Shown: one piece after another, positions 8,357 through 19,285 of the stretch
Numbering within the stretch: the first letter of the stretch is position 1
How the letters are laid out: each line of letters begins with the position of its first letter
Source of the DNA: Oceanicella sp. SM1341
GTDB taxonomy: Bacteria > Pseudomonadota > Alphaproteobacteria > Rhodobacterales > Rhodobacteraceae
DNA length: 64,000 bases
Direction of reading: 5' to 3'
NCBI RefSeq assembly: GCF_003448965.1
Contig: NZ_QRGC01000006.1
Coordinates: forward strand, 124,001 to 188,000
Position numbers and translations under genes: made by a program
Notes under the pieces: model-generated
The model's input: only the letters and a program-made list of their open reading frames with translations
Databases searched by the model: none
What the model was told of the DNA's origin: nothing

Positions 8357-9016
8357 TCAGCGCGTCACCCGGCCCTCGAGCCCCTGGCCGGCGCCGGGGG
8401 TGGAGCCGGGGATGCGCATCTCGAAGACCTCCGTCACCGAGGTGTAGTCGTAGTAGCCCATGCGGGCGAGCGGGCGGATGGCGGGAATGTCGAGCTTGCC
8501 CTGCGGGGTCACCACCCGGTCATCCACGTGGATGCGCACCACCTCGCCGTAGACCACGTCGACCGTGCCCATGGCGCTGCGGCCCTCCAGCCGGTGGGTC
8601 TGCAGGTAGCGGCACTCGAAATGACAGGGGCTCTCGGCCACGCGCGGCCCCGGGGCGTCGATGCAGGCGGCCTTGGTCACCCCGGCGCGGTCGAACTCGT
8701 CCACCCCGCGGGGCAGGTCCTCGGCCGAGCGGTTCACCGCCTCGCGCAGCTCGTATGTCGCCATGTTCCACACGAACCAGCCGGTTTCCTCGGCGTTCAG
8801 CACCGTGTCCTTGCGCCGGCCGTCGCCGTAGAGATTGGCGGCGAACATCACCATCGGCGGGTCGAACGTGAGGTTCTGCCACTGCGAATAGGGCGCGAGA
8901 TTGGCCTGCCCGTCGGCGGAGATCGTCGACAGCCAGCCGATCGGCCGCGGCACCGTGCAGGCCTTGAAGGGAGAGAACGGCAGCGGGCAGGGCTCGGAGG
9001 CCGGGGCGTAATGCAT
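8357..9016 (-). CDS. Flavin reductase-like (FMN-binding split-barrel) protein
   Basis: 219 residues, flavoredoxin / DIM6-NTAB type. The N-terminal block PFSPFKACTVPRPIGWLSTI followed by DGQANLAPYSQWQNLTFDPP is the classical flavin-binding region of this family (R-P-I-x-[WL]-[IVL]-[ST]-T, then N-L-A-P-[FY]-S). RRKDTVLNAEETGWFVWNM matches the family's K-D-T-x-x-N segment. Members bind FMN and either reduce free flavin or act as unspecialised oxidoreductases. No signal peptide. It sits alone between the CsbD-like gene and hutU, with a REP-like hairpin pair separating it from hutU, so a hut-related role is not implied. Confidence 0.85.
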   Translation of the reverse strand: MHYAPASEPCPLPFSPFKACTVPRPIGWLSTISADGQANLAPYSQWQNLTFDPPMVMFAANLYGDGRRKDTVLNAEETGWFVWNMATYELREAVNRSAEDLPRGVDEFDRAGVTKAACIDAPGPRVAESPCHFECRYLQTHRLEGRSAMGTVDVVYGEVVRIHVDDRVVTPQGKLDIPAIRPLARMGYYDYTSVTEVFEMRIPGSTPGAGQGLEGRVTR

Positions 9017-9074
9017 GGAGTGTCCTTCCTGTCGGGTGTTCTTCTTCTCCGGCGCCTGCGAGAGGCGTCGCGTT

Positions 9075-9137
9075 GCCCCGGCCGCAGAGCCGGGGCCTCC
9101 GGGGGCCGCGCGGGAGGCTCCGGGTCAGGCCCGGAGC
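9075..9137. repeat. REP-like two-hairpin element, copy 1
   Basis: Two adjacent hairpins: GCCCCGGC / GCCGGGGC (8-bp stem, loop CGCAGA) and GCTCCGGG / CCCGGAGC (8-bp stem, loop TCAGG). The same pair occurs twice more at 58714-58789 and 58831-58906. Here it lies between two minus-strand genes, downstream of hutU. Confidence 0.8.
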
Positions 9138-9156
9138 GCCGCGGCGCGGGGCCCCG

Positions 9157-10830
9157 TCAGGTGCCGAGGATGCCCGGCAGGCGCAGGCCCTTCTCGCGCG
9201 CGCAGTCGAGCGCGCTTTCGTAGCCCGCATCGGCATGGCGCATCACGCCGGTCGCCGGGTCGTTCCAGAGCACGCGCTCGAGGCGGGCGGCGGCCTCGGG
9301 CGTGCCATCGGCGCAGATCACCACGCCGGAATGCTGCGAGAAGCCCATGCCCACGCCGCCGCCATGGTGCAGGCTCACCCAGGTCGCGCCCGAGGCGGTG
9401 TTGAGGAGCGCGTTCAGCAGCGGCCAGTCCGACACCGCGTCCGAGCCGTCGCGCATCGCCTCGGTCTCGCGGTTGGGGCTCGCGACCGAGCCGCTGTCGA
9501 GATGGTCGCGGCCGATGACCACGGGGGCCTTCAGCTCGCCCTTCGCCACCATCTCGTTGAAGGCGAGGCCGAGGCGGTGGCGGTCGCCCAGCCCCACCCA
9601 GCAGATGCGCGCCGGCAGGCCCTGGAAGGCGATGCGCTCGCGCGCCATGTCGAGCCAGCGGTGCAGGGGGGCGTTGTCGGGCAGGATCTCCTTCACCTTG
9701 GCATCGGTGCGGTAGATGTCCTCCGGGTCGCCCGAGAGGGCCGCCCAGCGGAACGGCCCGACGCCGCGGCAGAACAGCGGCCGGATATAGGCGGGCACGA
9801 AGCCGGGGAAGTCGAAGGCGTTCTCCAGCCCCTCCTCGAGCGCCATCTGGCGGATGTTGTTGCCGTAATCCACCGTGGGGATGCCGCGGGCGTGGAAGTC
9901 GAGCATCGCCTCCACCTGCACGCGCATCGAGGCTTTCGCGGCCTTCGTGACCGCTTTCGGGTCGCTCTCGCGCATCTCGCGCCACTGGCCGAGGGTCCAG
10001 CCGGCGGGCAGGTAGCCGTTCACCGGGTCATGCGCCGAGGTCTGGTCGGTGACGATGTCGGGGCGGATGCCGCGGGCCACGAGCTCGGGGAAGATCTCCG
10101 CCGCGTTGCCGAGCAGGCCGACCGATTTCGCCTCGCCCGCCTCGGTCCATTTCTCGATCATCGCCAGCGACTCGTCGAGCGAGGTGGCCTTCTCGTCGAC
10201 GTATCGGGTGCGCAGGCGGAAATCGATGCGGCTCTCGTCGCATTCCACCGCGAGGCAGCAGGCCCCGGCCATCACCGCGGCGAGCGGCTGGGCGCCGCCC
10301 ATGCCGCCGAGGCCCCCGGTCAGCACCCAGCGGCCGGTGAGGTCGCCGCCGTAATGCTGGCGCCCGGCCTCGGCGAAGGTCTCGAACGTGCCCTGCACGA
10401 TGCCCTGCGTGCCGATGTAGATCCACGACCCGGCGGTCATCTGGCCGTACATCATCAGCCCCTTGCGATCGAGCTCGTTGAAATGCTCCCAGGTCGCCCA
10501 GTGCGGCACGAGGTTGGAATTGGCGATCAGCACCCGCGGCGCATCCGCATGGGTGCGGAAGATGCCGACCGGCTTGCCGGACTGCACCAGCAGGGTCTCG
10601 TTCGCCTCGAGGCTCTTCAGGCTCGCCACGATGCGGTCGAAATCCTCCCAGGTGCGCGCGGCGCGGCCGATGCCGCCGTAGACCACCAGCTCATGCGGGT
10701 TTTCCGCCACGTCGGGGTGGAGGTTGTTCATCAGCATGCGCATCGGCGCCTCGGTGAGCCAGCTCTTCGCGCTGATCTCGGGGCCGGTGGGGGGGAATAT
10801 GTCGCGCAGGTTGTGGCGGGGGTTGGTCAT
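9157..10830 (-). CDS. hutU: Urocanate hydratase
   Basis: 557-residue urocanase, full length. It converts urocanate to 4-imidazolone-5-propanoate using tightly bound NAD+, the second step of histidine degradation. The N-terminus ([20 protein letters not shown], then [14 protein letters not shown]) and the block [20 protein letters not shown] are the conserved family core. The dinucleotide-binding segment [16 protein letters not shown] and the downstream SGHDPVN-like and [13 protein letters not shown]-type motifs are present. It is the last gene of the minus-strand hut operon, 19 nt after hutH. Regulation is presumably by HutC through the palindrome at 13636. Confidence 0.98.
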   Translation of the reverse strand: MTNPRHNLRDIFPPTGPEISAKSWLTEAPMRMLMNNLHPDVAENPHELVVYGGIGRAARTWEDFDRIVASLKSLEANETLLVQSGKPVGIFRTHADAPRVLIANSNLVPHWATWEHFNELDRKGLMMYGQMTAGSWIYIGTQGIVQGTFETFAEAGRQHYGGDLTGRWVLTGGLGGMGGAQPLAAVMAGACCLAVECDESRIDFRLRTRYVDEKATSLDESLAMIEKWTEAGEAKSVGLLGNAAEIFPELVARGIRPDIVTDQTSAHDPVNGYLPAGWTLGQWREMRESDPKAVTKAAKASMRVQVEAMLDFHARGIPTVDYGNNIRQMALEEGLENAFDFPGFVPAYIRPLFCRGVGPFRWAALSGDPEDIYRTDAKVKEILPDNAPLHRWLDMARERIAFQGLPARICWVGLGDRHRLGLAFNEMVAKGELKAPVVIGRDHLDSGSVASPNRETEAMRDGSDAVSDWPLLNALLNTASGATWVSLHHGGGVGMGFSQHSGVVICADGTPEAAARLERVLWNDPATGVMRHADAGYESALDCAREKGLRLPGILGT

Positions 10831-10849
10831 GTCGGGTTCTCCGGAAGCG

Positions 10850-12363
<1,514 letters not shown>

Positions 12364-12373
<10 letters not shown>

Positions 12374-13575
12374 TCCAAACCTCCGAACCAGCGCGCATGC
12401 GCCGGGTTGAAGCCGATACGATAGGCCAGTTCCGCCGGATGGGCCACGTTCCAGGCCACGAGGTCGGCGCGCAGTCCCGGCGCGATCATGCCACAATCGG
12501 TGGCGCCGAGGGCGCGGGCCGCCTCGCGGGTGATGCCGGCCAGCGCCTCCTCCGGGGTGAGGCGGAACAGGGTGCAGCCCATGTTGAGCGTGAGCAGCAG
12601 CGAGGTGAGCGGCGAGGTGCCGGGGTTGCAGTCCGTCGCGAGCGCTATGGGCACGCCGGCTGCGCGCAGGCCGGCCACCGGGGGCAGCTTCGTCTCGCGC
12701 AGGGTGTAGAAGGCGCCGGGCAGCAGCACGGCGACGGTGCCGGCGGCGGCCATGGCGGCGATGCCCTCCTCGCCGAGGTATTCGAGATGGTCGGCCGAGA
12801 GCGCGCCGTGCCGGGCGGCGAGCGCGGCGCCGCCGAGGTCGGAGAGCTGCTCGGCATGCAGTTTCACCGGCAGGCCGAGGGCGCGGGCGGTGTCGAACAC
12901 CCGGCCGATCTCCTCCGGGCTGAAGGCGATGCCCTCGCAGAACCCGTCCACCGCGTCGACCAGCGCTTCGGCATGGGCGGCGCGCAGGGCCGGCAGGCAG
13001 ACCTCGTCGATATAGGCGCCTGAGCGGCCCTTGTACTCGGCCGGCACGGCGTGGGCGCCGAGGAAGCTGGTGAGCACGCGCACCGGGCGCAGCCGCTCGA
13101 GCTGCCGTGCGGCGCGCAGCATGCGCAGCTCGGTCTCGATATCGAGCCCGTAGCCGGATTTCACCTCGATCAGCGTCAGCCCCTCGGCCAGCAGCGCGTC
13201 GAGCCGGGGCAGGGCGGCGGCGACCAGCGCCTCCTCGGAGGCCTCCCGCGTGGCCCGCACGGAGGAGACGATGCCGCCCCCGGCCCGCGCCACCTCCTCG
13301 TAGCTCGCGCCCTCCAGCCGCATCTCGAACTCGCGCGCGCGGTCCCCGCCGAAGACGATATGGGTGTGGCAGTCGATCAGCCCGGGGGTGAGCAGCCGGC
13401 CGCCGAGGTCCTGCACCGGCAGCCGGGCATGCTCGGCCGGCAGCGCCGCCGCGGGCCCGGCGAAGGCGATGCGCCCCTCGCGCAGCGCCACGGCGCCGTT
13501 CTCCACCAGCCCGTAGGGCGCTCCGCCCTCCTGCATGGTGGCGAGGGTCGCGTTGGTGAGAATCAGGTCCGGCAT
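12364..13575 (-). CDS. hutI: Imidazolonepropionase
   Basis: 403-residue amidohydrolase-superfamily enzyme that opens the imidazolone ring to give N-formimidoyl-L-glutamate, step three of histidine breakdown. The metal-binding HTH at residues 70-72 ([14 protein letters not shown]) and further metal/substrate motifs [17 protein letters not shown] and [10 protein letters not shown] are present. Length is typical. It is the first gene of the minus-strand hut operon, with its ATG at 13575 facing the 131-bp divergent promoter region that carries the HutC-type palindrome. Confidence 0.98.
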
Positions 13576-13635
13576 CGGCGCGCAATCCCTTGCTGTCGTC
13601 GCGGTATGGCGGAAAATGTAGGAGAGTACCCTTTT

Positions 13636-13649
13636 TATGTCTACACATA
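13636..13649. promoter_or_regulatory. Probable HutC operator in the hutI/hutF divergent region
   Basis: The 14-mer TATGTCTACACATA has perfect 5-bp inverted arms (TATGT / ACATA) and contains GTCTACAC, which fits the GT-N-TA-N-AC operator consensus described for the HutC subfamily of GntR regulators. It lies midway between the divergent starts of hutI (13575) and hutF (13707), in a short AT-rich island of an otherwise GC-rich region. Repression of both operons by the hutC product at 15062, relieved by urocanate, is inferred. Confidence 0.7.
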
Positions 13650-13706
13650 TTTACCGGATGCCGCGCCCGCGCTAAGCTTCCCCCCAACAGCCAGCAGGAG
13701 GCCGCC

Positions 13707-15062
13707 ATGACCCAGACCACCACGCTCATCACCGGCACGCATGCGCTCCTGCCCGGGGGCTGGGCCCGCGACGTGGCGCTGGACGTAGGCCCCGACGGCT
13801 CCATCGCCGCGGTGCGCACCGGGGTGGAGGGGGCGGCGCCGCGCATCCTGCTGCCCGCGCCCTCGAACCTGCACAGCCACACCTTCCAGCGCGCCATGGC
13901 CGGCATGACCGAGGCCCGCGCCCCGGAGCGTGACAGTTTCTGGACCTGGCGGGTGCTGATGTACCGTTTCCTCGACCTGCTGAGCCCGGAGCAGATCGGG
14001 GCTATCGCCGCCATGGCCTTCGTGGAGATGCAGGAGGCGGGTTTCGCCGCGGTGGCGGAGTTTCACTACCTGCACCACCAGCCCGGCGGCGCGCCCTATG
14101 AGGACATCGCCGAGACCTCGCGGCGCATCTTCGCCGCGGCGCGCGACACCGGCATCGGCCTCACCCACCTGCCGGTGCTCTACAGCCACGGCGGGCCAGG
14201 GGCGCAGCCGCTGGAAGGCGGGCAGAAGCGCTTCGGCAACGACATGGAGCGCTTCTCCCGGCTGATGATGGCGCTCGACCTCGAGGGCATGCCGGGCGAC
14301 ACGCGCATCGGGGTTGCGCCGCATTCGCTGCGCGCGGTCACGACGGATGTCTTCGCGCATCTCTCCTCGCCGGGGCCGATCCACATCCACGCCGCCGAGC
14401 AGGAGCGCGAGGTGGAGGAGATCGAGGCCTGGCTCGGCGCGCGCCCGGTGCAATGGCTGCTCGACAATGCCGGGCTCTCCGAGCGCTGGTGCCTGATCCA
14501 CTGCACCCAGATGCAGCCCGGCGAGACCGAGGCGCTGGCCCGCTCCGGCGCCGTGGCGGGCCTCTGCCCGGTGACCGAGGCGAACCTGGGCGACGGGATC
14601 TTCGACGGCCCGCGCTTCCTCGGCGCCGGCGGGCGTTTCGGGGTGGGGAGCGATTCCAACATCCGCGTGAGCCTCGCGCAGGAGCTGCGGGCGCTCGAAT
14701 ACAGCCAGCGCCTGCGCGACCGGGCGCGCAACGTGCTGGCGCCCGAGGGCGGCGGCTCGGTGGGGGAAAACCTGTTCCTGCGCGCGGCCTCGGGCGCGGC
14801 CCGTGCGCTCGACCGCGAGGCGGGTGCCCTCGCCCCCGGCCTGCTGGCCGACGTGATGGCCCTCGACGCAGGCGCGCTCACCTTCGCCGGGCTCACGCCG
14901 CAACAGTTCGTCGACGGCTGGATCTTCGCCGGGGCGGATGGGCCGGTGGCCGATCTCTGGTCGGCCGGGCGGCACCGGGTTGTGGCCGGTCGCCACGTGG
15001 CCCGCACGGAGGTGGAGGCGAACTACCGCGCGGCGATCTCGGCGCTCACCGGCGCGCTGTGA
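13707..15062 (+). CDS. hutF: Formimidoylglutamate deiminase
   Basis: 451-residue amidohydrolase-superfamily deiminase acting on N-formimidoyl-L-glutamate to give N-formyl-L-glutamate and ammonia. The metal-ligand motif HSH is at residues 56-58 ([16 protein letters not shown]), with [21 protein letters not shown] and GSDSNIRVS further on, all as in HutF. ATG at 13707 has CAGGAGG upstream; the longer frame from 13590 would run through the operator. Its presence means the pathway uses the five-step route, which needs an N-formylglutamate deformylase (HutG) encoded elsewhere. Confidence 0.96.
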   Translation: MTQTTTLITGTHALLPGGWARDVALDVGPDGSIAAVRTGVEGAAPRILLPAPSNLHSHTFQRAMAGMTEARAPERDSFWTWRVLMYRFLDLLSPEQIGAIAAMAFVEMQEAGFAAVAEFHYLHHQPGGAPYEDIAETSRRIFAAARDTGIGLTHLPVLYSHGGPGAQPLEGGQKRFGNDMERFSRLMMALDLEGMPGDTRIGVAPHSLRAVTTDVFAHLSSPGPIHIHAAEQEREVEEIEAWLGARPVQWLLDNAGLSERWCLIHCTQMQPGETEALARSGAVAGLCPVTEANLGDGIFDGPRFLGAGGRFGVGSDSNIRVSLAQELRALEYSQRLRDRARNVLAPEGGGSVGENLFLRAASGAARALDREAGALAPGLLADVMALDAGALTFAGLTPQQFVDGWIFAGADGPVADLWSAGRHRVVAGRHVARTEVEANYRAAISALTGAL

Positions 15063-15763
15063 TGGCGAGCTTCCGCGACATCAAGGAGGACATCCTGGCG
15101 CGGATCTCGGCCCGCGAATGGGCCCCGGGAGACCTGATCCCCAACGAGGCCGAGCTGGCGGAGCGTTACGGCTCGGCGCGTTCCACCGTGAACCGCGCCC
15201 TGCGCGAGCTGGCCGAGGCCGGGCTGCTGGAGCGCCGCCGCCGCGCCGGCACCCGGGTGGCCCGGCGCAACTGGCGCGGCGCCTTCTTCGAGATCCCGCT
15301 GGTGCGCGCCGAGGTCGAGGGCTCGGGCCGCCGCTATGGCTACCACCTGATCGAGCGCCGCGAGGAGGGTGCCGGCCCCGAGGCCGCGGCCCGGCTGGAG
15401 CTGCCGGCCGGCGCGCCGGTGCTGTTCCTGCGCTGCCTGCATTTCGCCGACGGGCTGCCCCACCAGCTCGAGACCCGCTGGATCAACCGCTCCGAGGTGC
15501 CCGGCGCCGCCGCCATGCCCTTCGAGGCCGAGGGCCCGAACGAATGGCTGGTGCGCGAGGTGCCCTGGTCGAGCTCGGAGCACGTGTTCTCCGCCGCGAT
15601 GCCCGACGCGGAGGAGCGCCGGCTGCTGGGCATGGAGGCGGGCGAGCCGCTCTTCGTGCTGGAGCGGCGCACCTGGTCGGCCACGGCCACCATCACCTGG
15701 GCGCGGCTGGCCCATCCGGGGGCGCGTTTCCGCATGGTTTCGCGCACCGATCCGACCGGCTGA
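15062..15763 (+). CDS. hutC: Histidine utilization repressor (GntR/HutC family)
   Basis: 233 residues. An N-terminal GntR winged helix-turn-helix spans about residues 1-65 (LIPNEAELAERYGSARSTVN and RALRELAEAGLLERRRRAGT). A C-terminal UTRA ligand-binding domain follows, with the family-type LFLRCLHFADGLPHQLETRW and SSEHVFSAAMPDAEERRLLG segments. HutC proteins repress hut operons and release DNA on binding urocanate. Its ATG overlaps the hutF stop by one base (TGATG), so it is co-expressed with hutF and would repress itself through the site at 13636. Confidence 0.94.
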   Translation: MASFRDIKEDILARISAREWAPGDLIPNEAELAERYGSARSTVNRALRELAEAGLLERRRRAGTRVARRNWRGAFFEIPLVRAEVEGSGRRYGYHLIERREEGAGPEAAARLELPAGAPVLFLRCLHFADGLPHQLETRWINRSEVPGAAAMPFEAEGPNEWLVREVPWSSSEHVFSAAMPDAEERRLLGMEAGEPLFVLERRTWSATATITWARLAHPGARFRMVSRTDPTG

Positions 15764-15866
15764 CCCTTCCACGATGGTGAATGGCCCCTTCTCATGAGAC
15801 CGGGGGATTGACCGCCCCTAGCATCCGGTACGAAATTCCCGTTTCCCCATCCAGTGAGGACATGCC

Positions 15867-17456
15867 ATGAATCGCCGCGAATTCAACCACCTGCTGTTCA
15901 TGTCCGGCGCGGTTGCCGTCAGCGGCGTCGGCCTGGGCCGCCCCGCCTTCGCGCAGGCCGCCGAGGGCGGGCTCACCGCCATCATCCAGCCCGAGCCGCC
16001 GATCCTGCAGCTGGCGCTCAACCAGCAGACCCCCACCGGCGTGGTGGGCGGCAAGATCTACGAGAGCCTGCTGAGCTACGACCTGAAGCTCACCCCCGGC
16101 CCGCAGCTGGCCGAGAGCTGGGAGATGTCCGAGGACGGGCTCACCTACACCTTCCACCTGGTGAAGAACGCCAAGTGGCATGACGGCGAGCCCTTCACCG
16201 CCGCCGACGTGGTGTTCACCTGCGACGATTTCCTCAAGGAAGTGCACCCGCGCGCCCGCGCCACCTTCGACCGCTGCGAGAGCATCACCGCGCCGGATGA
16301 CTACACCGTGGTGTTCAAGCTCAAGGAGCCCTTCGCGCCCTTCCTGCTGGCCTTCGAGACCTCCTCGGCCCCGATGGTGCCCAAGCATCTCTACGAGGGC
16401 GAGGACTATCGCAACTCCGAGCACAACCAGACCCCGATCGGCACCGGCCCGTTCAAGTTCAACGAATGGGTGCGCGGCAGCCACATCCACCTGCAGGCCT
16501 TCGACGAGTATTACGGCGAGGGCCAGCCGCATCTCACCGAGATCTACTACCGGGTGATCCCCGACGCCGCCTCGCGCTCGGTGGCGCTGGAGACCGGCGA
16601 GGCCCAGCTCGCCCAGTGGGGCGATGTGGAGACTTTCGACGTGGAGCGCCTCTCCGCGCTGCCGCATCTCACCATGACCACCGAGGGCTACGAGTTCTTC
16701 TCGCCCGTCTCCTGGCTGGAATTCAACTGCCGCAACAAACCGATGGACGACAAGCGCTTCCGCCAGGCGGTGATGCACCTGATCGACCGCGAGTTCATCC
16801 GCGACCGCATCCTCTTCGGTCTCGCCAGGGTGGCGACCGGGCCCATCGCCTCCACCACCCGGTTCTACGACGGCGACGTGAAGCAGTATGAACTCTCCAT
16901 CGAGAAGGCCACGGCCCTGCTCGACGAGATGGGCCTCACCCCCGGTTCCGACGGCAACCGTGTCACCATCGACTACCCGGTGCCGCCCTATGGCGAGACC
17001 TGGGTGCGCACGGCCGAGTTCATCCGCCAGGCGCTGGCGCAGGGCGGCATCAACGTGAACCTGATCTCGACCGACGTGGCCGGCTGGGCCTCCGCCGTGT
17101 CGAACTGGGAGTTCGACATCACCACCAACATGCTCTACCAGTTCGGTGATCCGGCGCTGGGCGTGGCCCGCACCTATGTCTCGTCCAACATCCGCAAGGG
17201 CGTCATGTTCACCAACACGGCCGGCTACTCCAACCCCGAGGTCGACCGGCTGTTCGCCGAGGCCGCGGTGGCCACCTCCGACGACACGCGCCAGCAGCTC
17301 TACTCCGAGGTGCAGAAGCTGCTCGTGGAGGAGGTGCCGGTGGCCTGGCTGACCGAGAACCAGTACCCGACGATCTACGACAATCGCCTGGAGGATCTCA
17401 TCGTCTCGGCCACGGGCGCGAACGGCAACTTCGCTTCCGCCAAATACGCAGGATAA
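15867..17456 (+). CDS. Peptide-type ABC transporter substrate-binding protein (SBP family 5)
   Basis: 529-residue periplasmic binding protein of the DppA/OppA class. MNRREFNHLLFMSGAVAVSG has an Arg-Arg pair followed by a hydrophobic stretch and ends in AFAQA, which fits a Tat-type signal peptide rather than an ordinary Sec signal. The body has the family signature LAESWEMSEDGLTYTFHL and WHDGEPFTAADVVFT, then GTGPFKFNEW. It is followed after 7 nt by two permeases and a fused ATPase, so this is one complete importer. Ligand unknown: the neighbouring amidase suggests an amide or peptide-like compound; proximity to hut genes is an alternative hint. GTGAGGA serves as ribosome-binding site. Confidence 0.93.
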   Translation: MNRREFNHLLFMSGAVAVSGVGLGRPAFAQAAEGGLTAIIQPEPPILQLALNQQTPTGVVGGKIYESLLSYDLKLTPGPQLAESWEMSEDGLTYTFHLVKNAKWHDGEPFTAADVVFTCDDFLKEVHPRARATFDRCESITAPDDYTVVFKLKEPFAPFLLAFETSSAPMVPKHLYEGEDYRNSEHNQTPIGTGPFKFNEWVRGSHIHLQAFDEYYGEGQPHLTEIYYRVIPDAASRSVALETGEAQLAQWGDVETFDVERLSALPHLTMTTEGYEFFSPVSWLEFNCRNKPMDDKRFRQAVMHLIDREFIRDRILFGLARVATGPIASTTRFYDGDVKQYELSIEKATALLDEMGLTPGSDGNRVTIDYPVPPYGETWVRTAEFIRQALAQGGINVNLISTDVAGWASAVSNWEFDITTNMLYQFGDPALGVARTYVSSNIRKGVMFTNTAGYSNPEVDRLFAEAAVATSDDTRQQLYSEVQKLLVEEVPVAWLTENQYPTIYDNRLEDLIVSATGANGNFASAKYAG

Positions 17457-17463
17457 TCAACGC

Positions 17464-18441
17464 GTGCTTCAGATACGACGCATCGGTGTGCGGCTGGCCG
17501 GGCTGGCCGCCACCATCCTCGTCATCGCGACGATCAACTTCATCCTGGTGCATTCCGCGCCGGGTGACCCGGCCTCGGTGATGGCCGGGCAATCGGGCGC
17601 CACGGACGAGAAGTTCCTCGCCGAGGTGCGCGCCGAATACGGGCTCGACCAGCCCTACATCGTCCAGCTCGGCACCTACCTGGGCAAGGTGGTGCAGTTC
17701 GATCTGGGCTATTCCTTCCGCCAGCGCCGCGACGTGGCGGACCTGATCATGGAGCGGCTCTGGCCCACGCTGCTGCTCACCCTCACCTCCTTCACCCTGG
17801 CGCTCGCCGGAGGCATCTTCCTCGGCGCGCTGGCCGGGCGGCGGGCCGGGCGCTGGTCGGACACGCTGATCTCGATGGGCGCTCTCCTGCTCTACGCCAC
17901 GCCGGTGTTCTGGCTGGGGCTGATGCTGGTGCTGGTGTTCTCCATCCAGCTCGGCTGGCTGCCGGCCTTCGGCTATGCCTCCATCCGGGCCGACAGTTTC
18001 ACCACCTGGCACTACATCACCGATGTCGCCTCGCACCTGGTGCTGCCTGCGGTCTCGCTCGCGGCGATCTACATGGCGGTCTACACCCGGCTCATGCGCT
18101 CCTCCATCATCGAGGTGAGCCACGAGGACCACGTGAAGACCGCCCGCGCCAAGGGCCTCACCGAGGGCCGCATCCTGCGCCGGCACATGCTGCGCAACGC
18201 CTCGCTGCCGGTGATCACCTTCGCCGGCCTGCAGGCGGGCGCGATGATCGGCGGCGCCGTGGTGGTGGAGACGGTCTTCGCCTGGCCCGGCCTCGGCCGC
18301 CTCACCTACGACGCGGTGCTGCAGCGCGACTACCCGGTGCTGCTGGGCCTCTTCCTGGTGATGTCGGTGCTGGTCATCCTGGTAAACCTGCTCACCGACC
18401 TGATCTACCGGATGATCGACCCGCGGCTCGCGGCGCGCTGA
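17464..18441 (+). CDS. ABC transporter permease (DppB-like)
   Basis: 325-residue inner-membrane permease of the BPD_transp_1 type. The N-terminal membrane helix and HSAPGDPASVMAGQSG match the first-permease consensus of dipeptide/nickel importers. The EAA coupling loop reads VKTARAKGLTEGRILRRHML, contacting the ATPase. GTG start at 17464, 7 nt after the substrate-binding-protein stop. It pairs with the permease at 18455 to form the channel of the same importer. Multiple hydrophobic segments are spread over the full length, as expected. Confidence 0.93.
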   Translation: MLQIRRIGVRLAGLAATILVIATINFILVHSAPGDPASVMAGQSGATDEKFLAEVRAEYGLDQPYIVQLGTYLGKVVQFDLGYSFRQRRDVADLIMERLWPTLLLTLTSFTLALAGGIFLGALAGRRAGRWSDTLISMGALLLYATPVFWLGLMLVLVFSIQLGWLPAFGYASIRADSFTTWHYITDVASHLVLPAVSLAAIYMAVYTRLMRSSIIEVSHEDHVKTARAKGLTEGRILRRHMLRNASLPVITFAGLQAGAMIGGAVVVETVFAWPGLGRLTYDAVLQRDYPVLLGLFLVMSVLVILVNLLTDLIYRMIDPRLAAR

Positions 18442-18454
18442 GGGACCCGAACAG

Positions 18455-19285
18455 ATGAACGACACGCTCAAGACCTTCCTCACCCGCAAGACCGGTGTCA
18501 TCGGGCTGGTGCTGCTCGCCCTCGTGGTGGCGCTCGCCGTGCTGGCGCCGGTGCTCTACCCCGCCTCGCCCTGGGAGATCACCGGCGTGCCCTTCGCCGC
18601 GCCCGGCGAATACGGCATGCTGCTGGGCTCCGACACGCTGGGCCGCGACATCGCCTCGGGCATCGCCCACGGCGCGCGCGTCTCGCTGCTGATCGGGGTT
18701 GCCTCCACCCTCGCGGCGCTGTGCATCGGCGTGGTGCTGGGCTGCCTCGCCGGCTATTTCGGCGGCTGGGTGGACATGCTGGTGATGCGCTTCACCGAGA
18801 TCTTCCAGACCATCCCGAACTTCGTGCTCGCCATCCTGCTGGTGGCGATCCTGAACCCCTCGCTCTGGACCATCATCCTCGCCATCGGCATCGTGAGCTG
18901 GCCGCCGCTGGCCCGCCTCACCCGCGCGCAGGTGATGACCATCTCCACGCGGGAGTTCATCTCCGCCGCGCGCTGCCAGGGCCAGTCCACCGCCTCCATC
19001 GTGCTGCGCCACGTGCTGCCGAACGCGATCTCGCCGATCATCGTCACCGGCTCGCTCACCATCGCCACCGCCATCCTCATCGAGGCGGCGCTGAGCTTCA
19101 TGGGACTGGGCGACCCGAACAACATGTCCTGGGGCTTCATGGTCGGCGCCGGGCGCACGGTCATCCGCCAGGCCTGGTGGATGAGCGTCTTCCCCGGCCT
19201 CGCCATCCTGATCACCGTGGTGGCGATCAACCTCGTGGGCGAAGCCCTCAACGATGCCCTCAACCCCCGGATCTCGCGCTCATGA
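18455..19285 (+). CDS. ABC transporter permease (DppC-like)
   Basis: 276-residue second permease of the importer. The N-terminal membrane helix is followed by [11 protein letters not shown]-type sequence ([20 protein letters not shown]), the hallmark of DppC/OppC subunits. The EAA loop lies around [37 protein letters not shown] near the C-terminus is also typical. The start is 13 nt after the first permease, and its stop overlaps the ATPase start by 4 nt (ATGA). Confidence 0.93.
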   Translation: MNDTLKTFLTRKTGVIGLVLLALVVALAVLAPVLYPASPWEITGVPFAAPGEYGMLLGSDTLGRDIASGIAHGARVSLLIGVASTLAALCIGVVLGCLAGYFGGWVDMLVMRFTEIFQTIPNFVLAILLVAILNPSLWTIILAIGIVSWPPLARLTRAQVMTISTREFISAARCQGQSTASIVLRHVLPNAISPIIVTGSLTIATAILIEAALSFMGLGDPNNMSWGFMVGAGRTVIRQAWWMSVFPGLAILITVVAINLVGEALNDALNPRISRS

